From NCBI RefSeq assembly GCF_037176765.1, contig NC_090025.1, forward strand, positions 73,571,545-73,635,544: DNA of 64,000 nucleotides, given 5' to 3'. A program made the translations under genes and the position numbers. This DNA comes from Anolis sagrei. Lineage: Eukaryota; Chordata; Lepidosauria; Squamata; Anolidae. The notes under the pieces are model-generated. The model was not told the DNA's origin. It saw only the letters and a list, made by a program, of their open reading frames with translations, and did no database searches. Numbering within the stretch: position 1 is the stretch's first letter; every line of letters starts with the position of its first letter. Shown in pieces: positions 57,301-64,000 of the stretch.

Positions 57301-57670
57301 TTAGCATGTGTTTCAAAAATAAGTTTGGATAGTGAAAGTGCCGGGAGGCTATATTAAATTAAGGTTAAACATACCTTTTGTAATTGTCTCAGGATGGAAC
57401 TGAAAATAAAAAATTCAGTGATTGGACAGAAATAATTCTGAGAATGCTTTGTTTTTAAAAGGTTCGTTATTAATAGTGACAAAAAAGAACCGAACAAGGA
57501 CAGTATTGCATTTTCCCCATCCTTATTACAAGACAGTAATATAATGGAAGGTAGCAGTACTTATTCTCCTGCCCCAAAGATTATGAATGGTCAGTGTACA
57601 GAGTTGTATAGCACTCTGATGACTTTTTTACTGTTAGGCCGGATTGTGTTGTATTTTGGGGTTTGTTTGG
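54371..57670. other. CLOCK intron 1, nothing recognised
   Basis: Long AT-rich tract with a poly-A run (56,766-56,782) and (GAAAA)n at about 56,793-56,816. No exon or named repeat supported. Confidence 0.5.
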
Positions 57671-57671
57671 T

Positions 57672-57692
57672 TGTGTGTGTGTGTGTGTGTGT
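57672..57692 (+). repeat. (GT)n microsatellite
   Basis: About ten GT units just before an L2-like copy. Confidence 0.9.
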
Positions 57693-57694
57693 TT

Positions 57695-58326
57695 TTGGAG
57701 TATGGTGCTCGGTATTTGGGACCCACCTACCTTTGTGACCGCATCTCCTACCACAAACCTGCACAATCTCTTCGATCCGCGGAAGAGGCCCTTCACTCGC
57801 CCCTTCCTCTATCACAGACTTGTCTTATGGGCACAAAGGAGAGGGCCTTTTCCGCTGTGGTCCCCCGCTTTTGGAATTCGCTGCCTAAGGAGATCAGGCA
57901 AACCCCCACCCTAGCTGTTTTTAAGAAAGACCTAAAAACTTGGCTCTTCTGTTGTGCTTTTGGAGAATGACCATTCAACCCATCTGGTTGTCTACAGCTG
58001 CCCTCAGAATAAAGCATCTTCCCCCCACTCCCTAAAATGGCTAAATCCCATGGTTCCTCCCTGTTGGGCTCCTTTCCTACAAATGCACTTTTATCCCTAT
58101 CTCACCCAGGGTTTTAACATTTTTTAACATTTTACCTCACACATTTGGCCCACCCTCCGTGCCTGGTTTCGATATGCTGTTTTATATTGTTGATTTTGTT
58201 ATTTTATATTTTGTTATGATGTATTTTGTTACTGTGTGTTTATTATGTTGTATTATTTTGGGCTTGGCCTCATGTTAGCCGCACTGAGTCCTCTTTGGGG
58301 AGATGGTAGCGGGTTATAAATAAAGT

Positions 58327-58345
<19 letters not shown>
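57695..58345 (+). mobile_element. L2-like LINE 3' part, sense to CLOCK
   Basis: Open segment reads GPTYLCDRISYHKPAQSLRS, KERAFSAVVPRFWNSLPKEI, RQTPTLAVFKKDLKTWLF, the L2/CR1-group C-terminus. It is followed by a 3' UTR ending gccgcactgagtcctctttg and gggttataaataaagt, then (ATT)n to about 58,360. Confidence 0.82.
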
Positions 58346-58358
<13 letters not shown>

Positions 58359-58360
58359 GT

Positions 58361-59233
58361 GCTATGGAAACTGAAGTTGACATAAAAATAATTTGGCAAA
58401 TGTTGCATGAAGAAAAAAATCAATATATTTGGAGATACTGCTAAAAAAAGAATGATGTAAATTTTAGAGACAAGAAAAGGAATGGAAATTATTAATATGT
58501 ATAATGTCATCCAAACAATGGATGGATGCCAAGGGCTGTGAGACCAGAAACGAGCTTGCACAACAAATTTTTATCCTTCCCTCAAAAGCCTTCTAGATAG
58601 AAGCCCATTCCGAACTGCCATGTTCAGTATTTTAGGAAATAGTAGCAGGGTTAGGGGAATCAGTTAAGATCAGAAAGTAAAAACTTCGTTTAATATATTT
58701 ACCATCAAATTACATTAATTATATTAAAACTGAAATGCAAACAGCCTCAAATAACATACAGTGCAGTTTTAAACCGCACTATATGGCAGTGAAAATGGGG
58801 CCTTTCTTTCTCTCACATTGTAATAATAAATTGAGTTACCCAGGGAGGCTAAGTATCATAGAATTTGGGACAGGCAAAAGGAAGTACTCCACAGGACACA
58901 TAGTCAGTTGTGGAAATTGCTTTCACAGCTTGTGGATTTCCAGGAAATAAGACCAATGACTGCTGTATTGCTGTTATTGGAGACAGTTTGCATTTCAGTT
59001 TTGGTTGCTGGAAAACATCAGTAGGAGGTTTCATGTTCTACATGGGTGCTTTCCATGGATGCCTTGTCCCCAATGGGAAAATGGTTTTGGACTAGAATTT
59101 TATCCAGCAGGTATTTTCTTACTTTCTTACATTCTTAAACATATTTCTTTGTTCCTAAAGAGGGGGATTATATTATGTAGAAACATTAATTAGATGCTAA
59201 TAACATGAACGTTTTTTCTTTTTCTGTTAAAAG
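58361..59233. other. CLOCK intron 1, right part
   Basis: No gene or repeat recognised. Confidence 0.45.
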
Positions 59234-59360
59234 AACCGAATTGGAGCTCCATGATCTTCTCATATGAATATAGTTTACAACACTCATATCCTACAGTTGG
59301 CTTCTTCAGGAATTGATCATTCTCAATCATCACCATTCATCATCCAGAAAAGTGTAAACG
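59234..59360 (+). other. CLOCK: Candidate CLOCK non-coding exon
   Basis: Preceded by a strong tract and acceptor (gttttttctttttctgttaaaag) and followed by gtaata. CLOCK genes usually have one or two non-coding exons before the ATG exon, and this lies about 360 bases upstream of that exon. Splice-site shape is the only support. Confidence 0.4.
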
Positions 59361-59721
59361 GTAATATGTCAAAAGATTACATTTAGATCATTAAGGTGCA
59401 GTATCAGCCACAAGAGAAGCTACTGAAAAAATGTTGGCAAGGATTTAGAGAGCTTTGTTTAGCATGCTGTGCTTTCCAGTAGGATTAAAAATATATCTGG
59501 CTACCATACAATACCATATCACAATCTGCTTTTTAAATTCTATTCAGTTTACATTTTTTCCATGTGGTTTAGTTGGGATGGGTATCCTGTTTTAAGAGAT
59601 ACGAGTTTGAGACTGAAATCTAAATAATTTTCTTTGAAAATTTCCGTATTGATTTCTTTTGGGGCAGTATGACCAAAAGAACTGTGATTGAGAAATCACT
59701 TTTTTCCCCATTATCTCATAG

Positions 59722-59813
59722 GACAGAAATACAAATGTCTACCACAAGACTAAAGTGTGATGTGTTATGTTCTTTACCATAAGTACCCATAAAATGAGCT
59801 CCATTGCAGACAG
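59722..59813 (+). CDS. CLOCK: CLOCK exon with the start codon
   Basis: Acceptor ccattatctcatag, donor gtaagt. The ATG is at 59,767, with an in-frame TGA three codons upstream, so translation cannot start earlier in this exon. Encodes [15 protein letters not shown] and two bases of Arg. Mammalian CLOCK starts MLFTVSCSKMSSIVDR, so length and both Met positions agree. Confidence 0.9.
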
Positions 59814-62800
59814 GTAAGTTATGTGCTGTTAATGATTTTACACATGCACTGTTATTCATGATTTAGAATGATTGCTTAATTTGCTACTTCTCTACTTGCC
59901 CATTTTTGTTTACTTACCATTTGTGGCACAATGTGAAATATTTTGCATCTTCACATTTTTGAGTATATTATACAGAGCAAGTGATAACAGTGCAACTTAG
60001 ATCCATCTCAGTTCCAGGTTATCACACAACAAAATGTGAAATAGTCATCGAGTTGCATGTGTGAGTACTTCTGCAAGAAAGTGTACATATAGTATAATCA
60101 ATGTACATAGTGCTGAACAGGCAAAAAAGCAAAAACATCATTTGCAAAAGTGTCAGATTATAATACAATTCCATCATCAATATGGGATCAAATAAGGATA
60201 ACATACCAAGAGAAAACAACAACCACCCAAAAACTGACCTATGCAAAAACACAACCAAAAGAAAACAGGAAGATGATGCCAGCCAGACCATCGAAATAAT
60301 GGTTAGAGAGATGATAAAGACAGAGTTGGTGAACCCAAAATCATAAAGGGAATCTAAAGACATGTATGATCACTGTGTCAAAAAAGGTCAAGAAATGTAA
60401 GAATCATATAAAAACCTATCAACATGGCAAGAAGAAGATTATCTGTGATCTTAGTAAGGTTTTTTTTTAAGAGAATGCAGTCTCTCTCTATATATATATA
60501 TATAGAAAAGAATCCAGTGCAGAATCAAGGCAGCAAGTTTTAATACTTTCAGATCAAAGGACAATAAAGGGCAGACAAGAAGATAGTGGGAGTAACATTG
60601 GTTAAGAAACAAGGAGGAAACGATCAAGAGAAGACATAGAAAGATTTCAAAGCCACAGTTCATCCACCAAAGCCGGAACAAAACCTAAAAGTTAGAAGAG
60701 AAAAGAAATGATTGAAAAGTTGATAATGAAAGAGGATCAGATAAAATAGTTTCAATTTGAGTATTAAAAAGGAAACAAAGTAATCAGGGGGGGGGGGATT
60801 GAATTAGTGATGTAAAATACTTTTGTGCTGTGAAAGAAATACTGTTGTTTACAGAAGCGGGAATACATTTGTATTCAACTTAATCTACCTACTCCTTCTT
60901 CTTCGGAGGTGTTCAGTTGTTTGAGCTCATGGATGAAGACAAGACTTGGTTTGAGAACTCAGAACAAAACATATTAACAAAGGCAAAATTATCAAGAACC
61001 GAAGCAGAATTAAATGAAAAAATAGAAAAATCCAAACAACCTACATAAGTCAGGGAAAAGAGGGAAATAAGGCAATATTTGTGAAAGAACCTCACTGTTA
61101 TTGCTTAAAGAATGAACAATAGAATTCCGGGGAGCCAAACTATGAGCAAGTACAAAAGAAACAAGATGAGGGTCAGAGAAAGGAAATTCAGTAGACAGAA
61201 AGCCAGAAACAGAATAAATAAAAGAAGAATAGTGCAATGAACGTGGGAATGTGTAGCTGAATCAGACTAAAGGCCACGATATAAAGAAGATAAAGAGAAA
61301 ACCTAATTCCGTAGAGTCCAGGGGATTATCCACATGAATGTTAAAAATGCCCATGTCAAAGTTAAATAGGAGAAAGGAAGGCAGTCAGGTAACTGTGAAT
61401 TAAAGTCCAAGGTAAATGTTAAAAGTGAATTTCATGGGTGCAGCCTTGAAAGAAATGTCTCACTGCATTGATCAGACAATATTTTATGTATCTGGGTTCT
61501 GAGCTGTTTAAGGCTCTATTTGGTAAAGCTTGGCACCTTGAATTAGGTATTTGGCACCAACGTCAAGTTTTCAGAATTGGTGTTACTATGTTTGTTCTTT
61601 GCTGCTCCTCTAACCACTTGGTCTATGACAAACATATTTAGAAGGAGGATGGAATTGCAAGGATTCATTGAAAGTATTTCACCACCACCGCCCTATCTTT
61701 GGGTGAAATAGAAAAAGTAACAGCCATTTGAAACAGACTTTGTCCGTTATAAACAATTTAAAATAGTTTCTTCTTCTACTTTTTTGTAACTGGAAGTCTG
61801 TTCTGACAGGCTTCCCTAATGTGTTGCATTGGGGAATTTATGTACCATGTGACTGCTTTCTGATCCTTGGTTTGGCTTTTGTAGGGATGATGGTAGCATT
61901 TTTGATGGTCTCGTGGAAGAAGATGACAAGGACAAAGCAAAGAGGTTTGTAATTGTTTGTTATTTTATTGTGAGCAGGAAATATATGGGGTGCATTTCTT
62001 TTTGATGCAGTGTATTGTAGATGGTGCTTAGGCGGGAGGCATGTACAGCAATAAGAAGTCCGTGCAAAGTACTCTTGCCCTTTTACATACATTGCCAAAC
62101 AGTTGGTCAACAATCGGCTATAACAATGCTAATAACCTAGATTGGGAGTGGGAAGAAAGGAAAGGAGGCTGAATATAAGACATTTATTCCCCTCTTACCC
62201 TCTCAACTGTAGACAAAGTTGACACTCTGCCATCATATCAAAAGAGGAGATAGTTGCAAGTAGTCTGCAGTCGTGTTCTAAGTTATTGGGTTGGCAACTG
62301 TGGGTTTTGTGTGTGTTTGACTTGCTGATAACATTAAAAGACTGCAAATGAAAGATTAACATGAATATATATTGTAAAAGCATATGTTATCCCTTTAGAA
62401 CGCCTTGTTTCAGGCTCTGCTGCCAGCAGATACCTACTGTACTTTTCATGAGAATCCTTGAATGCATATGGCACAGAATTGCTGTGCTGCAGTCTTCTGC
62501 ATTTGTATAGAATCGCTATCCATTTCTGTTAGTTTCATTCATAAGGCCCTGTTTTAGTTTTCGTGCGCCTCTCCTGAAAATGGGTGCCTTTCCGAATGAG
62601 CTTTTTTGTGCTGGGTCCAAAAGAAAAAAATCAGGCCATTGGCCAACATGGGTGGCCTTCCGAGGCACTCCTTTCTCTCAATTTTAGGGCTAGAGGGGTG
62701 AAAATCACCACACATGGAGGACACATCTACCACTCTTAGCCCACCAAGTTTTATAACTTTTGGTCATTCCCCTGATTTTAGGGATTTTTTTCTTTCTATA

Positions 62801-63986
62801 ATTAAAATCTCTTTAAAAACATTTCCTCCCTCTCCCCCCTCTAACTTCTCCAGGAGCAGCAGCAGGGGGGAGGCAGGGCAGGGAGAACACCATCTCTTCC
62901 TTCCAAATGATGCTCCACACACACCCCAGTGCCCAGCCCCACTCACTTCTTCTTTAACTGTCAGCAGTGGGGGGAATTCCCCTCCCTTTTTCATCATTTT
63001 TGGCAATTGCATGGTTTGTCTTGGAGAGCTGCCACCTTGAGTCCTTGCTTGCTCCTGCTGTGCTAGGCACCCTCCTCCATCTCTCATGCAAGGAAGGCAC
63101 CTCTAGCCCCTCTCCTCTTTCTCCTTTATGCCTATTACCCTCTCCTCCTCCCTCCTTCTTGGCTCTTGGAGCTGCCACCGGTGCCTTGGGTCGTTGCTGC
63201 TGCTGCTGCCTGGCCACCTCTAGAGTAAGAGGCACGAAGGAGGAAGAGGAGGGGGCTGAAGGCACCTTACTTGCTTGAGAGGTGGAGGCAGCAGCAGCAG
63301 CAGCAACCAATGACCCAAGGTGGCACCTGGGCAGCTCCAAGAGCCGAGGAGGAGGAGCCACGCACGAACCACTTTCAGATAAGGAAGAGTGATGACCTCC
63401 TGGAAGAGAAGAGTAAATGAGGGTTTACTTTTTGTTTGCTGGGGGATTCATAAAAAAGATTAAAATGTGCTCATGAAAAGCAGGTACACAAATGGTTACC
63501 ATTCAAACTTTTCTTTTGTTGCATGGTTGTTTTCATACGCCATCCGATTGAATGAAATAGTACGAAAACATGGATTAAATAGCAGAAACGGTTACCGTGT
63601 ACATGACTACTATGTTGTTCACGGTGCTCCTTTTCACCAATAAAATAGCACTTGTGCCACACTCAGCAACCTTTTAGGTGGCATTTGGCAGTCCTTAAAA
63701 TTATTCATGACTAACTTAAATCCTTGTGACTCAATGGGACATATGACTAACTTAGTGAGGAGCCAGCCCGTTAGCACAGAATTTGTATAAAATCTTTTTT
63801 TCTTATAATTGTCACAATTGTTGTTGGTTTTTTTTAGAGTATCAAGAAACAAATCTGAAAAGAAACGCAGAGATCAGTTTAATGTACTCATTAAAGAGCT
63901 GGGATCCATGCTTCCGGGCAATGCTCGGAAGATGGACAAGTCTACTGTACTGCAAAAGAGCATTGACTTTTTACGAAAGCACAAAG
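59767..63986 (+). CDS. CLOCK: CLOCK (circadian bHLH-PAS activator), first 85 codons
   Basis: CLOCK pairs with BMAL1 and drives E-box genes such as PER and CRY in the nucleus. Coding exons here: 59,767-59,813 (from the ATG), 61,885-61,944 and 63,838-63,986, total 256 bases, which equals the human length to the same splice point (85 codons plus one base). The N-terminal acidic segment [20 protein letters not shown] leads into the basic region [15 protein letters not shown] and the helix-loop-helix [34 protein letters not shown]. The PAS domains, histone-acetyltransferase-like region and poly-Gln tail lie beyond the window. Differences from mammals are confined to the first 20 residues. Confidence 0.97.
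59820..61450. other. CLOCK intron, strongly A-rich on the + strand
   Basis: From about 60,000 to 61,450 the + strand is heavily purine/A-rich (many aaag, agaa words). The minus-strand frames that look like membrane proteins (60,022-60,363 and others) are a by-product of this. It may be a degraded retroposon, but no motif supports a family. It includes a TATA tract (60,488-60,506) and a poly-G run (60,788). Confidence 0.45.
61885..61944 (+). CDS. CLOCK: CLOCK exon, acidic linker
   Basis: Sixty bases from acceptor tttggcttttgtag to donor gtttgt. Encodes [19 protein letters not shown] plus two bases of Arg. Confidence 0.97.
62555..63375. mobile_element. Possible GC-rich TIR element in CLOCK intron
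   Basis: A GC-rich island in an AT-rich intron. Outer words gttttcgtgcgcc and ccacgcacgaacc face each other. Inside is an imperfect inverted repeat (63,159-63,215 against 63,285-63,350) built on ggctcttggagctgcc and ttgctgctgctgctgc. No transposase. Confidence 0.45.
63838..63986 (+). CDS. CLOCK: CLOCK bHLH exon
   Basis: 149 bases from acceptor tttttttag to donor gtaact. Encodes the DNA-binding b[19 protein letters not shown], then [20 protein letters not shown] and [14 protein letters not shown]. Identical, as far as I recall, to mammalian CLOCK over this stretch. Confidence 0.98.
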
Positions 63987-64000
63987 GTAACTTTGAGATT

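Noticed and set aside
60022-60363. Minus-strand frame that looks like a multi-pass membrane protein
   Set aside because: The hydrophobic composition follows from the A-rich + strand (T-rich codons on the minus strand). There is no family motif and no support from neighbouring frames.
62764-63361. Overlapping long frames on both strands near the CLOCK bHLH exon
   Set aside because: They fall in a GC-rich repeat block with poly-Ala/Ser products, typical of translated simple repeats, and are not in phase with the CLOCK exons.

Overview
The window is vertebrate nuclear DNA, almost certainly from a squamate reptile and most likely an iguanian lizard. Three intron-bearing host genes lie in the same order and on the same relative strand as in other amniotes: neuromedin U (NMU), phosducin-like 2 (PDCL2) and the 5' end of CLOCK, all on the + strand. 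The repeats point the same way: CR1, L2-like, BovB and Ingi/Vingi-like LINEs, a Sauria-type tRNA SINE, a second squamate tRNA SINE, SPIN-like and other hAT elements, Tigger-like elements, Helitrons and many palindromic MITEs.

Layout. 1-12,400: NMU from an internal exon to the stop, six coding exons seen; the signal-peptide exon is left of the window. 12,400-18,200: intergenic, with a 5'-truncated but open LINE (13,619-15,190). 18,210-31,244: PDCL2, with a proposed two-codon first exon (ATG CAG) and five clear exons; its introns hold CR1, SPIN-like, Helitron and SINE copies, a hAT element and a solo LTR. 31,250-40,700: intergenic, with an L2-like LINE, several hAT copies, a pair of inverted repeats and a Helitron. 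40,740-41,577: the CpG-rich CLOCK promoter and first non-coding exon, with five NRF1-type palindromes. 41,578-64,000: CLOCK intron 1, one candidate non-coding exon, the ATG exon and two further coding exons, ending in the bHLH exon.

Biology. NMU encodes a secreted neuropeptide precursor, PDCL2 a thioredoxin-fold co-chaperone expected in male germ cells, and CLOCK the bHLH-PAS activator of the circadian loop. They are neighbours by ancestry and do not form an operon. Gene calls rest on exon-by-exon protein similarity recalled from family knowledge plus intact splice sites and reading phase. Repeat family names are by recognition, without a database search.
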